Assembly (NCBI RefSeq): GCF_003385395.1 | Contig: NZ_QNUG01000026.1 | Coordinates: forward strand, 1 to 52,083 | Direction of reading: 5' to 3' | From: Epilithonimonas hispanica | GTDB lineage: Bacteria > Bacteroidota > Bacteroidia > Flavobacteriales > Weeksellaceae | Length of the DNA stretch: 52,083 nt | Part shown: piece by piece, positions 52,043-52,083 of the stretch | Layout of the letters: each line of letters begins with the position of its first letter | How positions within the stretch are numbered: the first letter of the stretch is position 1 | Translations under genes and position numbers: made by a program | The notes under the pieces: generated by a model | Seen by the model: the letters and a program-made list of their open reading frames with translations, nothing else | Told to the model about the DNA's origin: nothing | Databases searched by the model: none

Positions 52043-52083
52043 ATGGATATATTTAGTTTTACGGCTCATTTTGGGACAGAAGA
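52043..52083 (+). CDS. IS1595-like transposase, N-terminal fragment (right copy)
   Basis: The frame MDIFSFTAHFGTE runs off the window end. It is identical to the fragment at 41-1 on the minus strand. The assignment rests on recall of similar transposase N-termini. Confidence 0.5.
   Translation, partial: MDIFSFTAHFGTE

Larger units (their letters stand above)
51984..52083 (+). mobile_element. Right copy of the IS end (IS1595-like), running off the window
   Basis: This is the exact inverted copy of positions 1-100. It lies in the gap after the tlpA-like terminator and does not break a visible gene on this side. Confidence 0.75.

Noticed and set aside
1-52083. The 100-bp terminal inverted repeats as ends of a 52-kb transposon or a linear replicon
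   Set aside because: Each copy encodes the start of the same transposase reading outward, and core genes lie between them. Two copies of one IS explain the pattern better.

Overview
The window reads as a stretch of chromosome from a Weeksellaceae-type member of the Bacteroidetes (Chryseobacterium or a close relative). The evidence is the low G+C composition, Bacteroidetes -7 boxes (TAnnTTTG) in front of several genes, and typical family members such as DUF2480, bTHX, ComEC without its nuclease domain, and PPK1/Ppx. Taxonomy is inferred from gene content only.

The first and last 100 bases are an exact inverted copy of each other. Each begins an insertion sequence whose transposase starts MDIFSFTAHFGTE (IS1595-like). 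The window is therefore a unique segment bounded by two outward-facing copies of one IS. The left copy cuts off the end of a reverse-transcriptase gene.

Region A (about 1-20,000) is a dense defence island. It holds a DRT2-like reverse transcriptase with a structured upstream region (broken by the IS), a WYL-like protein, McrBC, and a type I restriction system (hsdR, hsdM, a YhcG-type nuclease, hsdS). The hsdS gene is split into two convergent halves by an apparent inversion. Next come a HEPN/nucleotidyltransferase-like gene cluster and a complete retron: PRTase-like effector, winged-helix protein, msr-msd RNA and RT.

Region B (about 20,000-28,000) is the backbone of an integrative mobilizable element. 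It has a MOBP-type relaxase with accessory proteins, a TOPRIM primase and a helicase flanking nine TTGTTGA iteron-like sites, excisionase-like HTH proteins, and a tyrosine integrase beside the dnaK terminator. Regions A and B are almost all on the minus strand and probably form one element whose far end lies beyond the left IS.

Region C (28,000-52,000) is core chromosome: dnaK, ppk1, ppx, an LLM oxidoreductase, comEC, lpxB, DUF2480, DUF937, bTHX, aspS, a WYL regulator, WG-repeat and UDG-like genes, recQ, fic, an SDR, aroC and two thioredoxin-fold genes. It holds a ParE/RelE toxin gene split by a 170-bp MITE, three 5 x 7 bp heptamer arrays directly in front of aspS, aroC and the SDR gene, and a perfect 13-bp dyad in the fic promoter. 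No rRNA, tRNA or CRISPR array was seen.
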